NCBI GenBank assembly: GCA_944548615.1
Contig: OX155962.1
Span: forward strand, 818,670-882,669
DNA from: Micropterix aruncella
Taxonomy: Eukaryota > Arthropoda > Insecta > Lepidoptera > Micropterigidae
Reading direction: 5' to 3'
Length of the DNA: 64,000 nt
Positions 43,065-54,362 of this stretch are shown in pieces. A model generated the notes under the pieces. It saw only the letters and a list, made by a program, of their open reading frames with translations. It made no database searches and had not been told where the DNA came from. Every line of letters starts with the position of its first letter. Positions within the stretch are counted from its first letter, which is position 1. Made by a program: the position numbers and the translations under genes.

Positions 43065-43328
43065 TTAATTATCGTTCCTGAGCTTTTCTTCGACTGCGTG
43101 AAGAAAAGGCTTCCTGTCCAGAGAAAAAATGTCAAGGTCATTAAACCTGTTATTAAAAGAGGTGAGTAACCGTATCATAGTAGAGTTGCTGAAGTGGCTT
43201 GAATTGCGCCTGGGCACATGAAACAAACGAGAAACTCGGGTACTTCTGGGGGGCACTCTCAGGGAAATTCGCTCAGTTAAAGCTGTACAGTCTATTAAAC
43301 CATGAAGGATGTCATATAGGAAAGACAT
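43065..43328 (-). pseudogene. Jockey-like LINE C-terminal fragment
   Basis: MSFLYDILHGLIDCTALTER is followed by ISLRVPPRSTRVSRLFHVPR, matching the extreme C-terminus of Jockey-type RT proteins (FLxxLLxGxxDxxxLLxxIxxRVPxxxxR..FxxP). It is 87 aa with no RT core. Confidence 0.7.
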
Positions 43329-43534
43329 GTCGGTTATGGTCCGTCTATTATAGAGCAGTGCAACCTTAAAGTAATCCGCTCTTTCCCCCTATAGGCCTGG
43401 ACCTTTGGTCTGGCTAAAGCTGTACAGTCTATTAAACCATGAAGGATGTCATATAGGAAAGACATGTCGGTTATGGTCCGTCTATTATAGAGCAGTGCAA
43501 CCTTAAAGTAATCCGCTCTTTCCCCCTATAGGTC
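43278..43534 (+). repeat. Exact 120-bp direct duplication (137-bp period)
   Basis: 43278-43397 and 43415-43534 appear identical, separated by 17 bases. CTCTTTCCCCCTATA occurs a third time at 43538. Identity implies either a very recent duplication or an assembly artefact. Confidence 0.85.
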
Positions 43535-43599
43535 TGGCTCTTTCCCCCTATATAATGGACCTATAGGCCTGAAATTTGATACACAGATTGTTGAGCCGA

Positions 43600-44740
43600 A
43601 ATCACATTGAATTTCCGCCTGTCAGTGTATTTGCGTAAATGATTAAATGGCACGTGTTTAATGCGTTGCATTCTCACTATTCGCGCTCGTCGAATAACAT
43701 TTTTGTATATTCATATATATTTTGACATTTTTCAAAAATGACAGTCTGAAATCTTGAAAATTACGTGCCAATACCACAAATACTTATAGTCGACGAAAAC
43801 AGAATGGTATTGGCATGTAATTTCCTAGATTTCTGTCTGTTGTTATTGAAAAATGTAAAAAAATATATAATAAAATATTAAAAAATACTAAAACAATATC
43901 AATAAATATTATGTAGGTACCTATGTACATAATATTCCTTGATATTGTTTTCGTATTTTTCTAACATTTTATTAAGTTTAGTAGGATCGTTGTTTAAGTA
44001 GGTTAAGAATATTTCTCTGCAACGTAACCTCTTTGGAAATAAAAAAAAATCCTGGGTTATGACTATCTTGACTATTTTACTTCCCGTGTTACTATTAAAG
44101 ATCGTCAATGGATGATGACAACTTATCATGACTATTGGAGCCGAGAAATAGGTGACTAACCCACCGTCCTAAAATGTCTATCAACGCCTCGAGCTTAACG
44201 ACAATTTTGTCAAATAAGATTTCATCGACTATACAGAAATATATCAAAAGAGCCTATCTACGTGTTTTCTCGTCCGTGCTTGGTAAAGGTAAATAAGTAC
44301 GATCAAAGCGGCAAGTGCGCCTTCATCGACTAAACTGAACTCGTACTGGAAATAAGTCCGCACCAGTAGATAAATACAAGCGCCCGACAGACACGCTTCG
44401 GAAAGCTCATTTTCTCTTCAAAGAAATATTACGCATTGCGCCGCTACTGATGAAGCATCAGTCGCCACGTAAAGTAAATGTCTAGATAATGTGTTAATTC
44501 GTCGATATTAACCTCTAACAAATGAAGTATAAAAACACAGTTTTAGAAAACGAGCAGGAAAACGCATTGCACTTTGACATGTTACGTTTCTTTTTGTAGG
44601 TAACAATACCTACATTGTTGATTTTCTATCATGTGAGGGGAGTTAAAAAAAATATATAATGAGTAAGTTTAACCCTATAAAAATAAATACTGGCAGATAC
44701 TGCTAATACATCTATTATTATGTTGTAAAAAAAACTGATT
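43600..44740. other. AT-rich stretch without identified gene
   Basis: 43560-43620 is a scrap of the 31730 repeat. Inverted patches near 43740-43870 (ATGACAGTCTGAAAT vs ATTTCTGTCTGTTGTTATTG) are weak. No gene is supported. Confidence 0.45.
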
Positions 44741-44749
44741 TTCTTTTGT

Positions 44750-45900
44750 TTTTTTTTTAATAAGAGTATTGTTTGCATCTTATCGAAGCTTGTTAGCGAA
44801 AATAGAAAAACGGAATTTCGCGCAGTAATTAAATACCTTTGCTTGAATCATTTTTGTATGGAGTGAGTATTTCAAGACTTACGATATACAATAGGGGTTG
44901 ATGCTCCCCCATATTCTACGGTTGCACGTTGGTGTGCTGAGTTTAGGCGTGGAAGAACTTCAACTCACGTTAACCCTCGCTCGAATAACCCTACGGCAGC
45001 AGTCACTGAAGAAATGTTAAAAAGCAGAAAATAATGTTTTGGCGGATCGACTTGTTACAGTTCGTTTAATTGTTAACTAGCTGACCCGTGCCCACTTTGT
45101 TGGGCGGTAAAACTTTTTACTTGTGATTATGAGATGTGAATTATGAGTGTGGTTTGGTTAGTACTGAGTGCTATGATTTATTTCTTGACTGCCAAAAGAA
45201 GGGTTATAGTTTTACTGCATATGTATGTATGCATTTGCATGCCAATTTGACTATATTACCGTTATTTGTGAGTCTTCTTGTGAGTGTCTTATTTGTGAGT
45301 GTCTTATCTCTTTAACCATTTATGCAGTAAAAGTGAAATTATATGCAGTAAAAGGGAAAAGTCTTATGTTTTAAACACTTGAGAATATAAATTTACTTAT
45401 TTTGATAATATTTCATAATTGTTGATAATATGACCAATAAACATGACCTATCGATTTAAATTATTTTTTTAACATAAAATACTACTTTTTGTTACTTAAA
45501 TATAAAAGTTAGACATATGCTGTCGCTGACTTTTTTGTAGGTATTATTAAGCTCTACAACTTTTATCTAGAATTTAATCATATATCTCTCATCGTTAAGG
45601 CAACAATAGTTAGAGACGTTTTCGTTCGACCGTTTTTTCCGACTTGCGTTGGAAATCCGACTACCACGAAAAAGTCTTTTCATATTTCGGATTAATATAT
45701 AGCCTATGACACTCACAAATGACGTGGCTTTCTATTGGTAAAATAATTTTCAAAATCGGTTTAGTAGATCCAGAGATTACTTCCTACAACATCACAAACT
45801 TTACCTCTTTATAATATTAGTATAGATGAACTGAATATTTGAATAGGTAGTGCGCATAGTTTAACAATATTATTAAAAAATATCTTTGAAACAGCTTCTT
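44750..45900 (+). pseudogene. Mariner 5' part interrupted by a Helitron
   Basis: The plus strand encodes EFRAVIKYLCLNHFCME, then after a stop GVDAPPYSTVARWCAEFRRG and RTSTHVNPRSNNPTAAVTEE, the mariner N-terminal helix-turn-helix region. The coding sequence is split at 45076/45827 by a Helitron and resumes for about 60 bases. The catalytic domain is missing. A sister copy is at 51095-52200 (minus). Confidence 0.85.
45077..45826 (-). mobile_element. Non-autonomous Helitron, family H-A copy 4 (inside mariner)
   Basis: A complete 750-bp minus-strand copy, TC...CTAG, between A (45076) and T (45827) on the plus strand with no target duplication. The flanks join into mariner sequence (TTGTTAA|TGAACTGAAT) co-linear with the uninterrupted copy near 51230, giving an empty-site proof of the boundaries. 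Confidence 0.93.
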
Positions 45901-46517
45901 TCAAATATTTTGTTCAAGCAGTTGTAAACAAATAGCCATAGGATTATTACAAATTTATGAAATAAAAATTAGTTTCGTAAATTTGAAAATTATATTGTTT
46001 TTTGTTAAAGGGATCATTTTGTGCCAGTCTCCTCTATTGAAACCTGAACGGTGATTATCTCGACAATTAAAACAATCACGAAACTGGGCAACCCTAAAGC
46101 ACTAGATATCAAGAATGATGATAGTACATAAAAAAATAAGAGACAGGCACAAGACTGTGTGACTCTAGCATATTAGTAACCGACCCTGTCTGAGTATCGA
46201 CGATTTTATAATATCTATTTCGCATTCACTGCCTGATTCTCAAAACGTACGAATCGTCTTTGGCAACTGGAGAGTCTCGAGTCTTGACAATACAAATAAG
46301 TCGATTTTAATAGCGTCATGCGCGGCGTTGGCAGTACTTGAGTTTACTCAAGTCGAGGAGATAGTAGTCCTCAGTAGCACAAGTGCCTTCAGAGTGTGCC
46401 TTGAGTAAACGCCGCCGGCGGCTGGAGGGCACCGAAAATAATAAAAAACTCGAATAAGCGTCTCTGGGAGTGTTGACCTATGTAACGGTCAGTACAATAA
46501 TAATAATTCGCGTTTGT
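45900..46517. other. Unassigned sequence
   Basis: 46300-46450 is GC-richer (AACGCCGCCGGCGGCTGGAG) and unique in the window, possibly host-derived. No frame or promoter motif is convincing. Confidence 0.35.
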
Positions 46518-46600
46518 AGAAGAGAGAGAGAGAAAGAGGGATCTCTCTCTCTCTCTCTTTCCCTCCCTCTCTATTTCTCTCTTTCTCCTCCGCCCTCTGT
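46518..46600 (+). repeat. (AG)n/(CT)n microsatellite
   Basis: AGAGAGAGAGAGAAAGAGG runs into CTCTCTCTCTCTCTCTTTCC, a purine run meeting a pyrimidine run that can fold back on itself. Confidence 0.9.
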
Positions 46601-46784
46601 TAAATCTTTTAATTCCTTAATTCGTTACTTTAAAGTATTCCGCTGTTATTTATCATGTATCACATTAGAGTTGAATAAGTTGCTTCCCGGTTCCATTCCT
46701 ACCCATCTCTATCAACCATCCTTTCGACAGATTTTACACGACTACACAAAGGGAGTGTTATTTGTTCAGGATTCATCTATGTAT

Positions 46785-46867
46785 GTTTTCCGTTTCTTTA
46801 TTCCACCATAACTTCTAAACGCTTGAACCGATTTAGAAGTGTGTCGTGTTGTTAGAATCGCTTTGTC
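46785..46867 (+). repeat. CACCATAACTTCTA dispersed repeat, copy 2
   Basis: TTTTCCGTTTCTTTATTCCA, then AACCGATTTAGAAGTGTGTC and TTAGAATCGCTTTGTCCTC, as at 24545-24777. A further copy with the full tail lies at 47485-47685. Confidence 0.6.
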
Positions 46868-47155
46868 CTCATACACAGTATACCAGACAGTAGTTTCTCT
46901 TAGAACAAAATTGAAATCGAAGCGAATACGTCACGAGTCGTAAGGGCTCGGATATGGCCGCCAGATGTCCCGCTATTCGGCCCACAACGGATATGCAAAC
47001 GTTCGAAAAAGTCGCCAGTCTTTACCTGCGCGTAACGCTAACCAAAAGCATTCGTCGAGACGTACCCCTCTGCCCACATTACTCGCACCCTCTACCTGCA
47101 ATGCCTTGTAGCTCGAGAGTAAACCTACTCTTTGGTATACGGTGTCTCATATAAG
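46868..47155 (+). repeat. GC-rich dispersed repeat, copy 1
   Basis: CATACACAGTATACCAGACA, TTTCTCTTAGA, CGTCGAGACGTACC, TCTGCCCACATTACTCGCAC and TAGCTCGAGAGT appear in the same order, inverted, at 56855-57025. The 66-aa frame here is not conserved in the other copy. The class is unknown. Confidence 0.6.
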
Positions 47156-47484
47156 GAGAAAGCAGCGTCTTTAAGAAATCGCCGTGTTACGCGGTGCGTG
47201 TTGACTTACATAATTTGACAGTTTAGTTTTTTTCGTTCTCCCTCTTCCCGACCGTCAGGAATAGATCCGGTAGGCCTAGTCACAAATAGAAATATTTGTA
47301 GTAATTATTTTGCAAAATAAATTATACAAAGTGTGGAATTATTACACTCTACAAAATATTACCGATTTTTAAATAACCGTTTTCGGTTCTTAAAAAATTA
47401 TTCCAATCCAACATTTTGGAAAATTATAAAACTAGGCAATTGCACTCGGATAAAATCCCGTATGTATTAATTATGAAACCCTGA

Positions 47485-47685
47485 TTTTTTATTCCACCAT
47501 AACTTCTAAACGAATGAAGCGATTTAGAAGTGTGTGAAATTGTTAGAATCGTTATGTCATCCTGAGTATCATAGGGTAGCTAAACTGTCCAAATGTCAAA
47601 TATACTTGTCTAAATGTCAAAATGTCAATAAATTAACATATATATGTCGTGGTTAGTGTCAAATGAAAGGTCTGATTGGCAATGA
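47485..47685 (+). repeat. CACCATAACTTCTA dispersed repeat, copy 3
   Basis: TTATTCCACCATAACTTCTA, GCGATTTAGAAGTG, ATCATAGGGTAGCTAAACTG and GTGTCAAATGAAAGGT match 24550-24755 almost base by base. A (TATTC)n array follows at 47798-47832. Confidence 0.65.
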
Positions 47686-47896
47686 TCTTTCTATATGGAT
47701 AAATACATAAACCACAAATGTTTCATAAAAAAACAATAATAAAAGTAATTGAAAATACAATGGTTTCCTTTCTGAAACGACGTTCGTGTTTTTTATTCTA
47801 TTCTATTTTATTTTATTCTATTCTATTCTATATTAACTTGTTTGAAGTTTATTGAGTTTCAATGAGTAAAGCTAATGCAATGAGTTTATTCTGTAA

Positions 47897-49351
47897 CTAG
47901 CCGACCCATGCCCACTTCGTTGGGCAGTAAACATTTTTACTTCTGATGAAATTATGAGTGTGGTTCGGTTAGTACTGAGTTAGTACTGTTGGAGCCCTGC
48001 CGGTCCAACATACCCACAACAAAAAAGTAATTTCCACAGAATGGAAACCGCAAACTCGCTCAAATCCACACGAGCCAGCTGCAGTTAATTTCCTACTAAA
48101 TTCGGCAATTTATGCATAGTCAAGCGATGACTCATGTCATTTCTTCTGATCGATGCACATGTCGCACCCCACTCATAGCTATTACATCACCGCTCACGGT
48201 ATAAAACGTAGTACATTTCGATCGATCGATATCATTCCCTTGGTGGACAAGTACACGGCTATATCCGCGCTCTACGCATCATTTCCTTGGCGGATAGTTA
48301 CCGCGACACGCTTCATTATCAAGCAGTACCTGCATTACCCGCGATACCGATCGTCAAGCCTCGCTCCTCGACTACACACTTCGGACACACTACTACGGCT
48401 TCACCTCGCGCCCACACTACTACACAACGGCGAAATCACAATCAAGGCGTTAAGAACTGGCGACTCACTTCAACCTTCTGATTAAATACTTCTACTTCGA
48501 CATCCACGACTTTCATTCACGGAGAAAACTTCACGATGAGATCCACCCTTCGCTCACAATCAATTGGAGTCTAGTGAAGGGTGGCAACTCTCACAGTACT
48601 ATGATTTATTTCCTGACTGCCAAAAGGAGGGTTATATTTTTACTGCATCTATGTATTTGCATGCCAATTTGGCTATATTACCGGGGTTCAAATATGTGAA
48701 TGAAATGATTATGATTGAATAAATTATGTTTATTTTAATTATTCAAAACTTCTCTGTATACTTTATTAGATGTAATGTTATTATTTGGTACCATTCTTTC
48801 AAGAGTTCCAATTCGATATACGGTCGCGGTTCCATACCTATGTCGTATTATCTCTTTAACTATTTATGCAGTAAAAAAAAAAGTCTTTTGTTTTAAACAC
48901 ATGATACGATAAATTTACTTATTTTGATAAAAAATCATAATTGTTGATAATATGAACAATAAACATGACCTAACGATTTAAATTGTTTTTTTTAATATGA
49001 AAAACTACTTTTTGGAACTAAAATATAAAAGTTAGACATATGCAATCGTTGACTTTTTTATAGGCATTATCAAGCTCTACAACTTTTCTCTAAAACTCAA
49101 TCATATATCTCTCATAGTTAAGGCAGCGTTCGTAAGAAACGTTTTCATTCGACCGTTTTTTCTCCGACTTACTTTGAAAATCCAACTACTACGAAAAAGT
49201 CTTTCCATTTCTTGGATTAATATATAGCTTATGATACTCTCAAATAACGTGGCTTTGTATTGGTAAAAGAATTTTCAATTTCGGTTCAGTAGATCCAGAG
49301 ATTACTTCCTACAACCTCACAAACTTTACCTCTTTATAATATTAGTATAGA
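47897..49351 (-). mobile_element. Non-autonomous Helitron, family H-A copy 5 (with solo LTR)
   Basis: Minus-strand termini (TC at 49351-49350, CTAG at 47900-47897) and A/T flanks are as in other copies. It is lengthened by a 609-bp solo LTR and by a ~150-bp variant interior (48680-48830) that includes ACGGTCGCGGTTCCATACC, matched in inverse at 15360. Confidence 0.88.
47987..48595 (+). repeat. Solo LTR with 4-bp target duplication
   Basis: TGTTGGAGCCCTGCC starts at 47987 and GGCAACTCTCACA ends at 48595, giving TG...CA ends. GTAC flanks both sides (47983-47986, 48596-48599). A TATAAAA at 48200 and an ATTAAA near 48480 fit LTR signals. It interrupts Helitron copy 5 exactly within the TTAGTACTGAGTGCTATGA segment seen intact elsewhere. 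Short 110-aa frames inside are incidental. Confidence 0.88.
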
Positions 49352-51090
49352 TGAATAGTTTTTTGTTAGAAAAGCAACTATCAGTGTATGCTAGTATTCG
49401 TGCCAATACTATGTATGCCAAACGATCGTAATAACTGTACTCATCAAAATGGAACTCGAACTATTAGCAACGCCTTATAAGAGACCTTTGAATGAGGATT
49501 CCTAATGATGCCTCGGTGCGAAAGAGCGGCACTTGGCTCTATGCATAATGCGAAAGGCTTACAATCAGCCGCCAGCCTGTCAATCATGGGAGCGCCGTTA
49601 GCTGCATTCAAATAGCACTTATGTGGGTGCGGAAATATAAACTTTTTCGCCCATCATTTGCTATTACTTCCCGTGATCTTTAAAATGCGTTTGCATCGAT
49701 GATTCATATTTAATTTTAAAGGATATTTGTACAACCTATGTTCTTGTCTTTGTAGGTTTCTTACTTTCCCCCCCCCCCCCCTCTTTCTCTCTCTCTTAGA
49801 CATCAGTCATCAACATTTATCTAGATGTCTTTCGATTTGCTGGCTGGTTTTTGTACCCAGCTTATATGGACATACTCAGATAAGCCGACGTATCAAACGT
49901 TCAGCTTTATTTATGAGGCATTCCATTGTGACTGGTTGGGCATTTGACTCTAGAATCTGGCCAACTATGGGTTATAACTTTGTCATCGGACTGCAGTAGT
50001 GAAATTTACTTTTTAATATAGATAAATAACTAATGTATGAAAATCGTATCAAAAGAAACATTGAACAGTTTTTAAGTTCTTTGTAATTATCATTTGAATG
50101 AATGTGACTGGTGGGACACTGAATAATCTACCTTTGCTCACCCAAAGACGAATTTCATTTAACCCTATTAATTTTCATGGCAACTGTTTCTATGTTGTAA
50201 AATATATACTATGTGGTTTCGTTTTCATGAAAAAAAATATGTACAGTCTTGCTGCATGTGAAGAAGTATGTAAAAAAATCAGAATTCTGAGTAGTGAGTA
50301 GTAGAATTATTAGTGACTTAGATTTTTGTTTTCAAGTTTCTTTATATCTGTCTGAGGATATAACTTTATAACGTTAACACCACTATTCGAGTCGAATTTA
50401 TGAGTATGTCAAAAAGAGACAAACTCATGACTATTTATCTCAAACCTAAGTGAAATCGTCGCCATAGTCTATTGCATAATAATAGACTTATACGAAGCGC
50501 ACCGATACTGTTGACTCAAACTTGTGAGAACTTCCCACAATACACTTGAATAAATATTAAATTTCCATGCCGCCTTGGAATTTGCAGCACAAAGCCATCG
50601 CCGACATGGAAATAGTTGCACGGCGATGACAAAGTTATACAGTGATAAGTATGATGAAGTGAACTTTTTTAAATTGTTTAATATTTTTCGACATAGTCAC
50701 CTTTTAGGTTTATCCCTGCATCCCCTTTTAGGATGTTCCTTGACTGTCCAGAAGCGCGTGATCTATAGGTATTTCCTGAAAACCAGGATAAAAGATATCC
50801 TGAGGATACCCCTAATTTGCAGCGTTTGTAGTTTTATCACATAGTCTTTGTCTATTTACAGTTTTAATATTTAATCTGTGTGTTTTTGTTTTTTTGTATA
50901 TTTTTTTTTGTAACAACAGCTGCAAATAAATATATTTCAATTTTTCTCAATAATCTTACCAGCAGATGAAACGGGCTTGAATTTCTTAAGAGTTGGAGAT
51001 AATGATCGTTTTCAGGTTATATACTGTTGTTTTGTTGCAAGATCGTAATGGTGATTTCGTGTATTATAGAATCGAGCTAAAAAAATCAGG
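49352..51090. other. Stretch without identified gene
   Basis: A C-run then CT-rich tract (49768-49796) is the only clear simple repeat. 49500-49640 is GC-richer but unmatched. Short frames (49727-49999, 50098-50301, 50575-50844) have no recognisable domain. Confidence 0.45.
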
Positions 51091-51094
51091 TTCC

Positions 51095-52200
51095 AGTTGT
51101 AAAGCATGTTGCGAAGTCTTGAGTCTAGTTTTTTCATAAGCATTCTAGGTACAAAGCGTGCAGATACCTTTTCCATCCGTAATCATTCATATAAAATACT
51201 ATGCACTTTTCCTATCGAAATCTTCACTTCGTTGGCAATAAATCGAACTGTTACACAACGATCCGCCAAAACATATTTTCCACGTTTTTGACTCTTTCTT
51301 CAGTGACTGCCATCGTAATGCGCCCCGAGCGAGGGACATAGCCAAAGTTCTTCTACGCCTCTATCTACCACACCAACGTGCAACTGTATAATATGGGGGA
51401 GCATCAACTCGTAATTGTTGCAACTTGTATTAATTTAAATAAAGTAAATGTTTACGTAATTTTTAGGGTAATTTATACTTAGAAAACTACTTTTATAGGG
51501 AAAAAATATCTGCATGATTAATTTTATATTCGATATAATAACGCCAATTATGAATCCCTGAAAATCATCAATCTGTGAAGACTTCGGGTCGGATACGTTA
51601 TTATTTGCCTACCTTCATTATGCTGGGCAATATTACAATAATAAAAACGAAGTTCGTAGGAATGCGCACGGCAGGCGTCGGAACGGCAAAATGGCGGTAT
51701 CGCATTATGTTTGATCTGCGGTTAAAATTATTAGGTAATATACAAAATTTAATTTGTTATTTTTACTGACACAACCGTGGCACTCCAATAAGACTCTGGA
51801 AGTGAGCTCGCCTTATCACAGGAGTGCCTAGCAAGGCGGACTCGGTTTCACTTTACTTGGCACATTAGGAATAATTTTATGCACTTTAACATATAATTTA
51901 TGCACAATTTGGCCTGGGCACAGATAGATGTATGCTTAAATTTAGAAGCATAAAACGGTATTTTCTGGATTGTACATTATATTTCTTTTGTCCTATTGCG
52001 TTTGAATGTTTATGTAACGAATAAATAAATAAATAAATATATCTCGCAAGTCTTGAATTACTCGTTCCGTACACAATTATTTCAATAAAAGATATTACTG
52101 CACGAAATTCCGTTTTTTTTCATTTTCCCTAACACGCTTCGACAAGCTGCAAACAAATGACTTATTTAAAAAAAAACAAAAGAAAAACAGTTTTTGTATC
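51095..52200 (-). pseudogene. Mariner 5' part, second copy, split by insertion
   Basis: On the minus strand 52200-52039 reads the 5' region with NGISCSN-like codons. 51418-51095 reads VDAPPYYTVARWCG, then VRFIANEVKISIGKVHSILY and RMEKVSARFVPRMLMKKLDS, the second helix-turn-helix and following linker of mariner. There are multiple stops and frameshifts. A 620-bp insertion (51419-52038) separates the parts. Same family as 44750. Confidence 0.82.
51419..52038 (+). mobile_element. Insertion with (AAAT)n tail inside mariner
   Basis: Comparison with 44870-44905 shows that GTAATTGT and ATATCTCGC should be nearly contiguous. The insert ends in AATAAATAAATAAATAAAT, so it is a plus-strand retroposon. 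The interior holds GACACAACCGTGGCACTCC and GCCTAGCAAGGCGGACTCGG, not recognised. A target duplication is not clear. Confidence 0.7.
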
Positions 52201-52233
52201 TTAGAACATAATAACAGATGTACTCGTAGTATT

Positions 52234-52452
52234 TCCTACTAATATTATAAACGCGAAAGTTTGTATGTATGTATGGATGTTTGTTACTCTTACACGAAAA
52301 AACTAATGAATGGATTTTGATAAAACTTTACAATAATATAGCTTACACATCAGAATAACACATAGGCTTTAATTTATAAAGATATATGGTTTTCTATCAT
52401 CATTATCACAATTTTCCATCACCACGCGGATGAAACCGCTGGGCACAGCTAG
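52234..52452 (+). mobile_element. Lep1-like short Helitron, complete
   Basis: 219 bp from TCCTACTAATATTATAAACG to GGGCACAGCTAG followed by T, with the 3' GC-rich ACCGCTGGGCAC block. It matches 60306-60528 (minus) and the start at 14136. Confidence 0.88.
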
Positions 52453-53050
52453 TATTTATATATACTCGTCTTTCAGTATTTTGTTTTTATATGATTTCAA
52501 AGAGTTTGAAACTGAACTTATATTTTTATTTGAACGCTCCTCGTATATACATAGTAAATAGATCTCGGATCTTATGAAAATAATTTCTATTTGAATCAAA
52601 CCAAATCCATCAATTTTAATTGTCCAAGTAGTAATTGCATCACATCAAGCATTCTCATCTCAATTGAGGATTAAACTATTACCCGACTTGGATTCCAGCT
52701 ATACATTTTATTGCTACTGTGTTACTCTCCCTCCACAACAGTTTGACTTTTGTTATCACCGGCACCCATGTGGGCTCATTATTTACACAGCACTGTGTCA
52801 GCTAAGGGCACATTCTATTGCATCGCAATTTGGATAATGCCGTAATAGAATTTTGTTATCTTGATTGTGATTTGTGAATTGCTAATTGCTGTGTATTGTT
52901 AGTTGTACAATAGATCAAATCGATTAAATATAATGCGTTTGAAGTACGATTTGAATTTTAGTTTCTCCGCTATCAGGGAGTGGATTGTTCCTTTTCTTAA
53001 ACTATTATCATGTTAGCTGTAGATTCTGAGGCTTTTTTATTTCATTTCAT
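52453..53050. other. Stretch without identified gene
   Basis: AT-rich, with no repeat or frame that I recognise. Confidence 0.45.
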
Positions 53051-53052
53051 TT

Positions 53053-53053
53053 C

Positions 53054-53085
<32 letters not shown>

Positions 53086-53742
53086 CATTAGCAAATCAAC
53101 TTAACAGTTTATACCAATCCGTTGATATGCAATATACACATAAATATAAAAAAATAATAGAATTCTTACAAGTACATACACAACATGTTTGAATAAGCAT
53201 TACATACAAATACAGTCATTAATACTTTTTAAAAAACTTACAAACTTACGGTACATAAAGAGTGAAAACAATTTATTTTATTCTGACATAAACAAGTAGC
53301 GCAATGCCCACACCTTGAAGAGATGCGGGCTCGCTGTAAAAATATCAAAGTCTGACGCTGTCGAACATAGCGCATTTATGTGACGCAAAGCACGGGTAAG
53401 CAGACTCCATCGACTTAGGTTGGTGCGCGAGGACGGCTCCGCAAATAGATTATGAGTGCGAGCACGATTATAATTGTCCGGAACAAAGAGACAAACCTTC
53501 GCTAGCATGCTAGGATTATCAACTCTTCCCCGGATCAGCTTGAAAACGTAGGCCATGGCGAGCATTTTTCTACACAACTTAAGAGAGTTATAGCCCACCA
53601 TGCCTAGTAGAAAACTAGAAGGGTATAAGTACGGATAATATCCGTAGGTACTGCTTGAAATATATAAAGCGTAAGAAACATTTTTGATTTTTTTCCAACA
53701 TAGTGATATAATGATCCTGATGTGGATTCCATATAACTGCAT
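53053..53742 (-). pseudogene. Jockey-like LINE 3' end with ORF2 C-terminus
   Basis: The 154-aa minus frame (53742-53278) has YGYYPYLYPSSFLLGMVGYN, RKMLAMAYVFKLIRGRVDNP, NRARTHNLFAEPSSRTNLSR and PVTRAL-like LLTRALRHINAL. These motifs mark the post-RT C-terminus of Jockey-type LINEs. About 190 bp of 3' UTR and an (AAAT)n tail (plus-strand ATTTATTTATTT, 53053-53090) complete the copy. RT is missing. Confidence 0.82.
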
Positions 53743-53759
53743 TCGTTTCTAATCTACTT

Positions 53760-54359
53760 CTCACAATTGAATTATACAATGTATGCATAACCCGTACATT
53801 GTGAAAATGCTTTAGGTTGCGAATAACAAACCCTAGTAGCTTAAAAGAGGACTTTGACTTCTTTACAGATTATACTTAATTCAATACGTTGTTTAGAAAC
53901 TAATTTAAGAAAATTTATATACCATTCACAGAACAATCCAGAAAACAATATAAAACTTAGTATGTATAAATTGAAGTAATAAAACTTCGAGGTTCATTTC
54001 TTCGAGAAACTTCGAGAGTTCTTTATTACTAATACTAGCCGTGTTTATCTGCTATACGTCTTAAAGTCAAAATCAACAGAAATTACTACTAGAATATGGC
54101 TATATATAATCTTATATTTTAAGGCATAATAATATCATTGATTATAATAACTATAATCAATGTTTAAATGAAGGTTTAACATTCAAGCGCGGATTTTTTA
54201 GGTTATATATAATAAACAGAATATTCTAATATTTTCAATCGAAATTCTTTTATAATTTCTTAAAATATGGACAATGGTACTAATAATCAATCAAAATGAT
54301 CTGATAATTTCACAAATTATCAAATGGACAGTAATAAAAATATAAAAAAAATAGAATAG
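53760..54359. other. AT-rich stretch without identified gene
   Basis: No credible frame or repeat. Confidence 0.45.
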
Positions 54360-54362
54360 TAA

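Noticed and set aside
46470..46811. 113-aa frame
   Set aside because: Runs through a (CT)n microsatellite and a dispersed repeat; low complexity.
48153..48485. 110-aa frame
   Set aside because: Lies wholly inside the solo LTR; no domain.
50575..50844. 89-aa frame as a small host gene
   Set aside because: No start context, domain or splice signal; could not be distinguished from chance.
53278..53742. Host gene with membrane-like segments
   Set aside because: Motifs match the Jockey-type LINE C-terminus and the copy has a LINE-like tail.
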